Shown here piece by piece: positions 39,070 through 49,298 of a stretch of DNA of 64,000 bases (position 1 is the stretch's first letter; every line of letters begins with the position of its first letter). The position numbers were made by a program, and so were the translations under genes. Origin of the DNA: Trichomonas vaginalis G3 (taxonomy: Eukaryota > Parabasalia > Trichomonadida > Trichomonadidae); the NCBI RefSeq assembly GCF_026262505.1, contig NC_067208.1, positions 13,277,962 through 13,341,961 on the forward strand, written 5' to 3'. The notes under the pieces were generated by a model. It was given only the letters and a program-made list of their open reading frames with translations. It did not search any database and was not told where the DNA came from.

Positions 39070-39470
39070 ATGTATGAAATGAACAATATACTCGACAAGG
39101 GTTTGAATGTAAAGCTAACGAATGAAAATATTGTTGAATTCACTGAGACAGGTGCTGTGTATAAAGATGTAGAACTACTGAACAAAAGAGCTAAGGGAAG
39201 AAGCAGGAACATGAACAAAGGGTGGAAGCCTATAAAAATTTATGTCAATGATGGCTCAGGAGGTTCAAACATAAAGTATGCAGAAAGTTATAGAGTTTAT
39301 GCTCTCAAAGGTGAAAAGCCTTCATTTAAGAACAGCTATTCTAACGCATATCCTCAAAAGCTAACGGATGGGAAGTGGATGATATGAATGACAGCAAAAA
39401 TATTAACAGAAATGGCGACAGAGATGCATGGAATTTGTTTACCATCAGTCAATTGAAGGTTAAACTTTAA
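39070..39470 (+). pseudogene. Polinton B3 copy of the 133-aa gene
   Basis: Counterpart of 19,566-19,967. About one break. Confidence 0.6.
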
Positions 39471-40351
39471 AACAATGTTGGTCGTTCCCATGGAATATTT
39501 TTGACTTTAATGGTATTAGTCATGATATGAATCTCAAGGTATGAACGAGGAGAGATGAGAGACTTATATGCTTCCCAAATTTCTTCAAAAGGTAATGTTA
39601 TACCTGACTGTTTCCAAATGAGTTCAATATCATAACGTGAGAAACCTTGAAAGATAACGAAGTCAGTTATGAGACGTTTTATGTTTAAAGCAAAAACGCC
39701 ATGTTTGCATAAGTATTGCTACAGTTAAGTGGTAATGTCTGACTTTAGTAATGATGTTAGCTAATGGTGAGTCTGGTTTTGACACTAAACCTTTTCCGGC
39801 GAAGTCGTCGCAAACGAGCAGAGTGTTTGAAGGATACTTTTTGAAGGGGTATTTTGAAAGTTTTGACAGAATGTAGTTTGTAAGTCGTTTCATATCGTAA
39901 ACTCCTGAGTATTGACGTAAGTGGTGTTTGTCAATAATTCTTTCCATCTCTTCTGAAGTCTTTTGCATTCCTGACTGTATAAATTCAACGATGGCATAAT
40001 ATTTCCTCTTACGTCGAATGTAACGTTGAAGAAATTCAATGAGTTCACTGTCTGGAACTTTAACGACAGAGGCTTGAACTTTTGACATAAATGTTTTCGC
40101 TGTTGAGTCCATAGAGTCTGAAGTTGCTGATATAATGATTTGGTCATAATATGAGTCTTTCCTAAACGCTCTGTTATGAGTATATGACGAATGAGGTTAA
40201 ATGTCTTACCTGAACCCATCTTTCCACAATAGAAATAAACGCCATTTGAACAGAACTCATAGTCCTTACTGAAAGGAAGAATGAGAGAAGAGTTAAGTTT
40301 GTCTGTAGTTTCATTCATGTCTTCATCTACGTCATGTATTAAATGCTTCAT
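39467..40351 (-). pseudogene. Polinton B3 packaging ATPase, broken
   Basis: Same P-loop (GKMGSGKTFNLIRHIL) and Walker B (LLVCDDFAGKG) as B1. About three breaks. Confidence 0.75.
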
Positions 40352-40367
40352 TTTATCTCCATTAAAA

Positions 40368-41247
40368 ATGCAAGTCAGAAATATTCAGAACATAGCACCG
40401 AGTCTAACTGACAAGAGTATAAAGATATACTATGAACACGTTATGATGAAACCAACCAAAATTCAAGAAAGTCAGTATACTTATGAATATCCAAGACACT
40501 GGGTAGAGTATGTAGGAGGTGAGAAAGCTATTGAAATCAGACAGGTTCGAAGTATTCCAGCAGGAAGACAATATTATTGAAGAACTTTAATGTTTTGAGG
40601 TATAATGATGAAACAAAGAAGCAAGATAGTTTTCCATTGCTGTGTATGTGAACCTAGACACAGGAGATGACATGAAAGTTTTTAACACAAAGCTTCAAAC
40701 GGTAGTGAGAGAACAACTGACTGCGGAAGGACATCCATTACCTTCAGAAGTTACCATAGCATATAATTTTGAAACAAACTCAATAGATTTTAAAGTCATC
40801 TCTGCAAAGAAGTCAGGTTTTACATTTAATGAAGCAGATGTATATTCGAATGAAAACTTCAAAGCTATTGCATGGTTAGATAATGACGATTGCTTTAAGA
40901 AAATATTTAAATTCAGTGACTCAACGATGTCAATAGATGACCTTCGTGGAATGTTACCATCGACGTTTACAGTAGAAGGTTCAGCAGGATTGCTTACAAG
41001 ATTGTCAATTGGTGGTATTTGGTCTCGTGAGAACATTGTTATAAAATCCAGTATAAGTGAATTTGCTGAAGAATCTATATTATGTCTTTCAAACTACATG
41101 TATTCGCCGCCGAAGCATTATAGTATAACAAACTTTGTCAGTAAGTTTAACATAAGACTTGTCGAACCTTCTTCAATGAAAGATGTTGTGCTACCTAAAG
41201 ATGGAAAGGATGGACTCATTATTGAGATGATTTTAATAGCATATTAA
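40368..41247 (+). pseudogene. Polinton B3 copy of the 293-aa gene
   Basis: Counterpart of 20,867-21,748. About two breaks. Confidence 0.65.
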
Positions 41248-41470
41248 ATGAGCTTGTTCTTGAAGGTCATTCATGATGAAATAACTGTTGTAGAAGATGT
41301 TAGCAATTGTTCAGACATTTTGAAGCGAATAGATGATATAAGAAAGAAGTTAATAGACCGCAAAGCGGTGAGGGCGAAGCCGTGAGAATGTTTATGTTTC
41401 ATTGACTTTCTCCAGTAACGAGAACTTTTATGAGATAATATTGAAGAGAGATGATTTTAATATGGTGTAA
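41248..41470 (+). pseudogene. Polinton B3 small gene with twin hairpin
   Basis: Counterpart of 21,749-21,971, with different hairpin words at 41,357-41,381. Broken. Confidence 0.5.
41357..41381. repeat. Twin mini-hairpin, ACCGC/GGGC form
   Basis: ACCGC-AAA-GCGGT, GA, GGGC-GAA-GCC. Same slot as 21,860 and 32,644, but both arms of each hairpin differ together. Confidence 0.75.
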
Positions 41471-41984
41471 ATGGTAGCTTGGGCAGCTTTAGGCGCAATG
41501 GGAACAAAAGCATTAGCATTTGGAGCAAAAGCACTTGGGCTTATGACGCAGTAAATAAAATGAGTGGAGGAAGGTTTCGAAGACATTAGACGCAAATAAA
41601 GGAAAGATAGGAGGCTGGGTTGCAAAGAAGTTAAGATTAAATAAAATAGGGCTCATAAATAAAGCATCCAATTTGGTTGCGACTGAGTCAGAAAATGCTT
41701 TAGGAAAGGACGATGAGTTTGCAAAACACGCAAAAGACTTTAATGACCAGATGAAAGGTGAAACAATGCATTTAAATAGAGTCGATGGAACTCTTCCTCC
41801 ACCAGCAGTTCTTCCGTATGGTCCCTATGGAATGTATGGAAACCCTTACGAAAGACCATTTGACCCATTGACTGGTGGAAGTAACTGGTATCATTACGGA
41901 CGAAGAAGAAAGACAGTTAAGCTGGAGACAGACGTGAAGAAAGCAACTAAAAAGAAACCAAGGAAGAGAGTTATAAAGCAATGA
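41471..41984 (+). pseudogene. Polinton B3 basic protein gene, broken
   Basis: Counterpart of 21,972-22,499, shortened in the Pro/Tyr-rich middle, same basic tail. About two breaks. Confidence 0.65.
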
Positions 41985-42128
41985 ATTTATGAGGTGAAAA
42001 AAGAGGTGAAAAAAGAGGTGAGATTTCACCACTTCACCTAAATTTATTTTTGCGCTATGTTTTCATACGTGTGGGAGTGGTGATATCATTAATTTTTAAG
42101 TTTATTTTTTTATTTTATTTTTATATAA

Positions 42129-42455
42129 ATGACGAAAACTATTGAGATAACAAACTACAACGGTCATGAGTTCAAGAATTTGTTCTTCGTTCCTCGTGAA
42201 AATACATTCTATCAGATACGGGGGAGAAAGGGTAAAGTTAGTTTGAGCGTTTATGACAACAAACATAATGGGAGATATATAAAAGCAATAGATACAAACG
42301 GTAAGCGTGTTTCATTAGCTTTGTCAAAACTTACTAACATTTATTTTGACAGTGACTTTGACTCTGACGATTGGAGTGACAGCAGCGATACTGAAGAATA
42401 TGAACTATTGTGTGAAGCACAGCAATGGGAAGCGCTGCAATACTTTTGTAAATGA
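42129..42455 (+). CDS. Small protein in the B3 terminal repeat (108 aa)
   Basis: Same family and start (MTKTIEITNYNGHEFKNLFF) as the protein at 8,829-9,149; they differ mainly in YDNKHNGRYIKAIDTNGK and in the acidic tail. Start context ATTTTTATATAAATG. Whole-looking. Function unknown. Confidence 0.7.
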   Translation: MTKTIEITNYNGHEFKNLFFVPRENTFYQIRGRKGKVSLSVYDNKHNGRYIKAIDTNGKRVSLALSKLTNIYFDSDFDSDDWSDSSDTEEYELLCEAQQWEALQYFCK

Positions 42456-42613
42456 GAACGTTTATTTTTACAGTAGTGAAGTCGTTTGTGAAAACGTTAG
42501 TGAGGTGAAGTGGTTGGCGGCTTTATAAATATTTAAGGTTAAGTTGGTGTTTGTGTTTGTGTTGTAAAATATACGTTAACGGTTTTGTAAAGTGTCAAAT
42601 TCACAAGTATTGC

Positions 42614-42640
42614 GTACGGAGAAACGCAGTGCCTCCGTAC
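42614..42640. repeat. Terminal-repeat hairpin with loop AAACGCAGTGC
   Basis: GTACGGAG and CTCCGTAC are perfectly complementary around AAACGCAGTGC, 10 bases from the terminal GTATACTAACT. Confidence 0.8.
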
Positions 42641-42660
42641 CCTTGATATGTATACTAACT

Positions 42661-43060
42661 AATACATGTAGTTTGAAAGACATAATATAGATTCTTCAGC
42701 AAATTCACTTATACTGGATTTTATAACAATGTTCTCACGAGACCAAATACCACCAATTGACAATCTTGTAAGCAATCCTGCTGAACCTTCTACTGTAAAC
42801 GTCGATGGTAACATTCCACGAAGGTCATCTATTGACATCGTTGAGTCACTGTATTTAAATATTTTCTTAAAGCAATCGTCATTATCTAACCATGCAATAG
42901 CTTTGAAGTTTTCATTCGAGTATACATCTGCTTCATTAAATGTAAAACCTGACTTCTTTGCAGAGACGACTTTAAAATCTATTGAGTTTGTTTCAAAATT
43001 ATATGCTATGCTATGCATGTAACTTCTGAAGGTAAGGAACTTCCTTTCGCAGTCAGTTGT
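42661..43060 (-). pseudogene. Inverted scrap of the Polinton B 293-aa gene
   Basis: Reverse-strand match of about 40,690-41,105, placed directly behind the B3 terminus in opposite orientation. It ends in unrelated sequence near 43,060. Broken fragment. Confidence 0.8.
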
Positions 43061-43135
43061 CATCTACGCTCACACACCGATTGAGCTTTGCTTTTCTGTT
43101 GAAGAGTTCCAATAAAAATGAAGCTAACGAACCTC

Positions 43136-43217
43136 ACTTCAGAAAGCAGCAATCATAACAGCAAAGAAACAGCAAAAGTTCTTATTTCACATGGTGCAGA
43201 TATCAAAGCTAATAAGG
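43136..43217 (+). pseudogene. Ankyrin repeat remnant
   Basis: Reads NSKETAKVLISHGADIKANK, one ankyrin repeat of the kind abundant in trichomonads. The reading is cut by the small transposon that starts at 43,218. Host gene debris. Confidence 0.65.
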
Positions 43218-43449
43218 TAAAAAAGATGATCAAATATAACTCAATTTTTCGCCTTTTTTTTTCAATTAAAAATTATATCAACTAATATCAAGATAAAAGT
43301 GCTTTGATATTACCACTCTTTATGATAAAAGTTAGTTTATCGGCTTTAAAAAGGCAGGGTTTTCATTCTGGAGCTCCAAGCGAAGCGCATGAGCCCGTGT
43401 CAATGCAGAAAAAAGTGAAAAATTGAGTGAATTTTGATCGTCTTTTTTA
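43218..43449. mobile_element. MITE-like element, 232 bp, TA flanks
   Basis: Inverted ends of about 35 bp: AAAAAAGATGATCAAA on the left and, on the reverse strand of the right end, AAAAAAGACGATCAAA, both continuing into CTCAATTTTTC. TA on each side fits a Tc1/mariner-type target duplication. It has no transposase; the centre contains GGAGCTCC and AGCGAAGCGC mini-palindromes. Confidence 0.7.
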
Positions 43450-43525
43450 CTATTTTTCCACTCTAGAATGATCCGCTAATAATTAATTTGGAAAAACTTT
43501 ACATCAATTTGTTCTTTTCTGTCAA

Positions 43526-43651
43526 GGCATTAATGATGATTATTGAGATAATGATGACAGTAATGATGACCATATTTATGATCAGAGTGATAATGATGTC
43601 AGTGACGATGACATTAATGATGATAGTAATGACGATGACAATAATGAATAA
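43526..43651 (+). pseudogene. Asp/Asn-rich tail remnant
   Basis: The forward strand reads mostly Asp, Asn and Ser (DNDDSNDDHIYDQSDNDVSD and onward) with one internal stop near the start. It may be the acidic tail of the ankyrin gene above, separated by the MITE. Low-complexity GAT/AAT/GAC repeats. Confidence 0.4.
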
Positions 43652-44093
43652 GTATGGTGCTCTATAAAAAATGAAACATTTCATTCTGTAAAATAAAGTT
43701 AAATGATTCATGTTCAAACAAATAATTAAGCATGTATAAGCTTTTGGCAATTATTATCATCATCAAAAAAAAGTAATCGCAACTAAAAACATAAAAATTA
43801 AATTATATATAAGTTTTTGCAAAAGAATTGGAATTATCTAATGCTGAACAATATTTGAAGATTTTATGTTACATCCATGAAGGGGCCAATAAAATGTCTG
43901 AAATTTTTGCTTCTAATTTGAGTGCTTACAATAATTATTGTGAACAAAAATTTGCTTCCACGCATTCAAATTTTCCGCATTTTTAAAATAATTATTCCGT
44001 TTATTTCATTTACGAAATGTTTATATTATTTTGTGCAACCATATCTTGTTAATACTTCACGTGATCGATATTTTTCAAATCTGTCTGCAAAAC
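43652..44093. other. AT-rich DNA, nothing recognised
   Basis: Short A/T runs, no frame above 63 codons with protein-like composition, no repeats matching other parts of the window. Confidence 0.6.
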
Positions 44094-44100
44094 TTAATGG

Positions 44101-44985
44101 GGTGTCCTCATAATAGTCTTTGGGGCTTTTGTCAATATTCGGTTGTTGTAAGAGATATTCGCAAACGTGGGGATTGTTACTAAGAGCAGCCAATGAAGTG
44201 GAGTTTGTCCATTACAATTTCTTTCATTGACGTCAACGAATCTCAATGAAAATTTAACACCTTCTACGTTTCCATTTTTACTAAAATTATGAAGAATTGT
44301 TTCATTGCGATTATTTCGGATTTTAAGATTTGCTCCATATATATGAAATAATTTAACTAACTTTAAATTATTTTCTTTTGATGCACGAAATATCATATCA
44401 AATGCAAAAGTATTATCTCTAACATCATAATAACCTTCATCAACGGAATATTTAATTGTATATAAATCTCTTTCTTTTACTGCTTTTTCTAGAATATAAT
44501 AAATTTGATGATAGTTCTTGGTTATTTTCTTTAAATTTTTAATGCATTTGTGTTTTGTTCACTTGTTTCTGTTTTTTCTGGAATAAAATTTTCATAATTT
44601 CTAATTATTTTGTCTTTTGTTCGGAGTTCTGCTTGTAATTGGGTAATTCTAGAATCATACCCTTGAATTATTGTGTGTTTACTGCTCTTAATAGTTCAGA
44701 ATAAAATGGAAAACATAAGAATTCTCCTAAAAATTTTAAAATAGACATAATTGATGGTAAATCGTTGACCTTGTCAAGATGTGTATGTTCAAGCATCTTT
44801 ATTTTATATCGTTTTCCAAAAAAGAAAGAAAACAATGTCGAAAAATGATAAAAATTGTTCTTGGTTAAGTTTTGAGATATCTAAAACTTTAATTAGTTGA
44901 TCTAGTGTTCTTAATTCAATCCACTCACTATCTTCACACCATTCATCAATGTGATTTGCATAATATTGTGTCGAAACTCATTAAA
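44101..44985 (-). pseudogene. Ankyrin protein with DUF3447-like N-terminus, decayed
   Basis: The downstream part is open (MIFRASKENNLKLVKLFHIY, ETILHNFSKNGNVEGVKF, CNGQTPLHWLLL), three ankyrin repeats. Upstream, pieces in different frames read YYANHIDEWCEDSEWIELRT, LDQLIKVLDISKLNQEQF, FLGEFLCFPFYSELL and YYILEKAVKERDLYTIKYS, the layout of trichomonad DUF3447 ankyrin proteins. At least four frame changes or stops. Host gene family, very large in T. vaginalis. Confidence 0.7.
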
Positions 44986-45264
44986 AAAAATGCCAACAAT
45001 TACACATATTTGAAAATCTATTATTTGGGAGAATTGTAAAAAATGAAACCTCGATAAATGTGAAAAAAAATTTGCAAAAAATTAACGTGTCAAAATCTAA
45101 AAGTCCATACAACAAGTAAATCGTCGCCACCAGCTGCGGTTTCATGTGTAATTATTTCAGTAATAGCAAGTGATCTATAATTTATATTTATTAAACACAA
45201 AAACTTAGTAAACTCTGATTTCTCAAATTAATTTCATTTACATACTATTCTATATGAGAAATGA
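44986..45264. other. AT-rich intergenic DNA
   Basis: No gene supported. Confidence 0.6.
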
Positions 45265-45303
45265 TTGTGTGATTTCAGTGTTGATGATTCTGCATTGACA
45301 TGT

Positions 45304-45528
45304 ATGGGAGTCGCAGGGGTATATCACTTTAGGGTTAAGAAGACATTCGAATATGATTTTACGAATGAAAGAGATAGTCCTATTCTCGATGATTACACCA
45401 CATCTGAGATGATCACAGATGAAGAAGATAGAACTCTCGACGTTCTCCACGCACTTAAGGATGTGATCGTTGTCCATGAAGAACAGTTTGCAAACGCATA
45501 TTGTTTGATGTTCATCACGGAGTCGTAG
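45304..45528 (+). CDS. Unknown acidic host protein or gene end (74 aa)
   Basis: The first ATG gives MGVAGVYHFRVKKTFEYDFT; the frame is open from 45,265, after a stop. Body is acidic (ERDSPILDDYTTSEMITDEE) with a hydrophobic end (FANAYCLMFITES). Codon usage and composition look like a real coding sequence, yet the start looks cut off, so it may be the 3' end of a broken host gene. Not recognised. Confidence 0.4.
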   Translation: MGVAGVYHFRVKKTFEYDFTNERDSPILDDYTTSEMITDEEDRTLDVLHALKDVIVVHEEQFANAYCLMFITES

Positions 45529-45541
45529 AGTCTGTGGAAGA

Positions 45542-46760
45542 TTAAAAAATTATCTTTGAAGCCGGATGGAAGCAGAAGAGGACTATCTCTGACTTGTTGT
45601 AAAGAGCTCCGACATTAACTGCAAAATAGTCACTTCGTGGACACTCAATGATAGACGAGAGAGAAGAACATCCCTCGAAGAACAAGTTACTGATGTTTTG
45701 CAGAGAGTAGCCTTCTGGAATTGTGAACTTGACTTGATTTATGAATCCTTTGAAGACGTAGTCTGCCATATACTCTGTTTTGGAATTGTGAACGTTGTGA
45801 TGTTCGTGTTCTCGAAGCAATTAGATCCGATCTGTTCGACATTTGGAGGGAGTGTGATATACGAAAGATTTTTGCATTTGCTGAAGCAGCCCATCAATAG
45901 ATTTCAGATTAGAGTCAGTTAGAAATGTAATATTAGTTATTCCAGTGTTCGCAAAAGCATAAGTTTCAATAATCTCTAACGACGATGGGAAAGCAATTTC
46001 CCTTAATGATAAGCAATCCACGAAACATGATTTATGAATCATGTAATATTGTTTGAGAAAATAAATATTTTGAAATTCTTGCATTTGCAAAAAGTTTATC
46101 TCTAATTACTGTATTTTCGCATTCAGAAAATTCGATTGTTTCAAGACTCGTGCATTCGTAAAAAAACTGAACCAAAATATTGCTTTTAGTTTATTTCCGA
46201 ATTTAATCGTTTCTGATTGCACATGAAACAAAGGCGTTCGAGTTGATTACTTCAAGTGAATTCGGAAAAATATATTTGTTAGATTTTTGCAGTAAGCGAA
46301 TGCTTCTGAATTTATAGTCTTAAGCTTTGATTCTCCATCATAAATTATAGATTATTAATGGCAACACTGTTATCATTTATTTCAACATCTTCTGGAATTG
46401 TATATGATTCTTTCTCGCTCAGACGTAAAGACAGAACTTTTCTTGAATAATACGTTAGATTTTGATCATCTAGAATGAATTGAGATCCTTCCACAAAAGT
46501 AATGTTGGTATGCGGGAGAAACATCTACTCCCTGGACTTATAACTGATCTTGGATAGTTACAGCAAACAGATTAAAACAAGATGCAAAAGTATTGAGGCT
46601 AATATTTTTATGTATTAGAAATATGTATTCCATAAAAACATATTGAGCTAATTACAATGACTCCATTCTCTATAGTAATTTCATTTAGGCCTTTATAACC
46701 TTGGAGATGTCCATAACCAAAACTAAATCTCTCAGTTTCATTGTAAAAGATAAACTTGGT
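45542..46760 (-). pseudogene. BspA-like leucine-rich-repeat surface protein, decayed
   Basis: LRR_5-type repeats on the reverse strand: CLSLREIAFPSSLEIIETYA, FANTGITNITFLTDSNLKSI, and FKGFINQVKFTIPEGYSLQN. Pieces upstream to about 46,760 read LNEITIENGVIVIS and NITFVEGSQFILDDQNLTYY in changing frames. At least six frame changes or stops. BspA-like proteins form one of the largest trichomonad surface protein families; this is a dead member. Confidence 0.75.
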
Positions 46761-46969
46761 TCAACAGCTCTTCATTATGCACCAATAAAAAAATTAAAAG
46801 CATCAAATTTATTGCATTGAATGGTGAAATCATCTTTGAAGGAGTCACATTGAAATCAAGTTCATGATTTGATTCAATATTTGTAATTTACAAAAATTTT
46901 TGCAATTGAACTTGAAAAGTATCTAATCATTTCCTATATATTGAAAATTAATATTTCATATTTTACCAT

Positions 46970-46974
46970 TCATA
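46970..46974 (+). promoter_or_regulatory. Initiator-like element of the TPR gene
   Basis: TCATA 7-11 bases upstream of the ATG fits the trichomonad initiator TCA-Y-(T/A), which in T. vaginalis genes lies within about 20 bases of the start codon and binds IBP39. Confidence 0.5.
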
Positions 46975-46980
46975 TTTAAA

Positions 46981-48434
46981 ATGGATGATTTCCAAACTGC
47001 GAAAGAGGCATTCACTCGCGGTCAATATGGAAAATCTGCTGGAATATTTGAAAAACTAGTACAAGATCAAAAAGATTTTACAAAATCAGCAATAAATAAA
47101 GCAAATTTATTCATTTCNNNNNNNNNNNNNNNNNNNNNNNNNCAAAATTTCTTGCGTCAAATGAAGAAATGGAAGAAAAGGATGCTTTATCTGTAATCAT
47201 ACATTTAAATGGAATACAAGATGAATCAATTCGCAAGCGTTCAATTTATATACATTCGAAAAATGTTGCATTATACTATACATCACATCAAAACATAGAT
47301 CTTGCTTTCAAATTTGCAGATATAGCATACGAAAATGATCTTTCTACAGAATGTGAAAAACTATATGACGCATTATGCCTAGTATTTCAAGATAACCGAC
47401 TAAAAGATCGACAATCAACTTTTTCAAAGCTATGGGGATCATTTGTTCAAGGTGATTTTGAAAATTGTCTCAAATATATTGATTATAATGAAATTTATTC
47501 ACATTACATAGCCGGATGCTGTCATCTTTCATTAGGCCATATAAAAGAGTCCCTAAGCAACTTCCTTGAATCATCCAAAAATAACTACAGAATCTCAGAA
47601 TCTCTTGTTGGCGCTGGAATCTGCGTTTACAAGCTGAAAAACGTAAAACTAGCTCTAAATTATTTTACACAAGCCATGAAATCCTCATCAGAGCTATCTT
47701 CCACTGCAATTTTCAATACAGCCGAAATTTGCGGTGTAATGGGCAGATACGAAGAGCAAACATCGCTTCTCCAGTTATATGCACGCTTAGAAATTGGTAT
47801 CCGTAACCATGGCTCCATTTCTACCCTTTACAAACTTGCAAGATTATCTCTCGAAGAAGGGGATGCGCATACAGCAGTCGGGAGGTACCAATATATACTT
47901 GATGAATGTCGTGCATTAGGTATTGACGTTCCAAGTCCCACTTTCTTCGTTGAATTCGCTCATGCTTTAAATTTAATTTCGGATTACACTACAGCCCTTA
48001 ATATTTTGCCACCAGATGATCACATTAAAAGTACTTTAGCCAGATCTGTTTGTGGTCATACTCTTTTCTTGGCAAAACGCTATGATGAGTGTTTGAAAAT
48101 GATATCCGACATCCAAACATCGGATGCGATCACGAATCAAGCGATTCTTAAGTACATATCTGATGACGAAAGAGGATCAATTCAAATTCTGGAACAAGCG
48201 AGAAGAAGATTTCCATCTGAAAAATCAATAATGAGAACATTAGTTTTGATAAAATATGCCAAGCCAAATACAATCAAAAGTGGCTGTATGATGTGGCTAA
48301 CTTATCTTGGTTATCAGCTGAATTATGAAGCTGAATTTTATAATGACGTAGTAACTAGATTGACGTTGGCAGGAAGCCCTGATCCTGTTACTATTTCTGC
48401 ATTGAGTTTTATTGCTCAAGAAAAATCTAAATAA
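46981..48434 (+). CDS. TPR-repeat host protein with assembly gap
   Basis: MDDFQTAKEAFTRGQYGKSA begins a TPR; further helical pairs follow (DLAFKFADIAYENDLSTECE, YIAGCCHLSLGHIKESLSNF, LALNYFTQAMKSSSELSSTA, YDECLKMISDIQT). About 480 residues. The 25-N gap at 47,118-47,142 splits two frames that fit one protein (the second resumes KFLASNEEMEEKD), and the total length is not a multiple of three, so the gap size is wrong. Probably a scaffold protein; SRP72 or a flagellar TPR protein cannot be told apart here. The only plausibly working host gene in the window. Confidence 0.75.
47118..47142. other. Assembly gap, 25 N
   Basis: Exactly 25 N within the TPR gene. Confidence 0.95.
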
Positions 48435-48435
48435 A
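48432..48435 (+). terminator. TAAA stop and polyadenylation signal
   Basis: The stop codon TAA is part of TAAA, the tetranucleotide known to act as stop-overlapping polyadenylation signal in T. vaginalis. Confidence 0.5.
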
Positions 48436-48554
48436 ATATTTTGTTTGTTTGAAGATATATAAAAAAAACTTTTTAAATTTAATAAAATAAAATGCAAGCA
48501 GTTAATTTGATTCAATAAAACTATTGAATGCATGTTGTGATTTCATTTCAAACT

Positions 48555-49030
48555 TTATCGATCAAAACCGGATTTTATTTGGTAAAATACGAATAAAGTA
48601 TATGATGTCTTAATAAAGCATACATCCAAATGATTACAACTGCTTTCTACTTTAAAGCAAATATCAATGAAAAAGATAATGATGGAATAACTGCTCTTCA
48701 TCATGCAGCATGGAATAATTATAAAGATACTGCCGAAGTTCTTATTTCTTATGGTGCAAATATCAACGAAAAAGATAATGATGGAAGAACTGTACTTCAT
48801 AATGCAGTACTGGATAAACAAGAAGAAATAGTTGGACTTCTTATTTCACCATATATGCGAATAACTCAGGTTATATAGAAAAAATCAATATTCTTCTTTC
48901 AGAAGATTCAAATATCAATGAAAAAGATAATGATGGGAAAACACTTCATGATCATGCAGAAGAATATTCAAGTATAGAATATATCCAATTCCTTCTTTCA
49001 CATTGTGCAAATTCTAATAATGGATATTAA
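48555..49030 (+). pseudogene. Ankyrin repeat gene 3' end, decayed
   Basis: Reads INEKDNDGITALHHAAWNNY, KDTAEVLISYGANINEKDND, then after a frame change NSGYIEKINILLSEDSNINE and EYIQFLLSHCANSNNGY with a stop at 49,028. About four repeats, at least two breaks. It closely resembles the canonical T. vaginalis repeat (INEKDxxGxTALHxAA). Confidence 0.75.
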
Positions 49031-49298
49031 CTTTTTAATCATTTGTATATATATGAATTTTCTTCAAGATATTTATATCACATAAATCATCAATATTTTA
49101 TAGCTTTATTTCTCTCCAAATCAACTATTAGATTGAACTTTCAGGCATGTTACCTTATTATCTCGAAATTTGAGCCTTACAAGCTCAAGTTTCGGTGTAA
49201 ATTTTCCAAGACCATTTCCCAAACCAATATGCTTAAATTCAGGAAAGAAAAAAAAAGAGAAAAAAATGAATGCAAAAAAGTGTCTGTTTAAAATAAAA
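49031..49298. other. Boundary region before Polinton A2
   Basis: A 12-bp hairpin lies at 49,163-49,194 (CGAAATTTGAGC with GCTCAAGTTTCG). No AGTTAGTATAC-like terminus and no match to A1 (which lacks this part), so the left end of A2 cannot be placed. No gene supported before the ATG at 49,299. Confidence 0.5.

Larger units (their letters stand above)
35135..42660. mobile_element. Polinton type B, copy B3, right part
   Basis: Enters inside the fibre gene at the B2 join and runs to a clean right terminus (GTATACTAACT at 42,650-42,660). Gene order is the same as B1. Its fibre N-terminus and its terminal repeat differ from B1, the shared middle is nearly identical. Fewer breaks than B2, about eight. 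Young. Confidence 0.85.
41990..42660. repeat. Right terminal inverted repeat of Polinton B3
   Basis: Inverted match of 8,610-9,290: iterated GGTGA palindrome (41,991-42,039), small gene, GTGGTTGGCGGCTTTATAAA motif, terminal hairpin and GTATACTAACT. Confidence 0.8.

Noticed and set aside
43499-43750. Hydrophobic membrane protein on the reverse strand (Ile/Val/Thr-rich)
   Set aside because: It is the reverse reading of GAT/AAT/GAC repeats that encode Asp/Asn on the forward strand.
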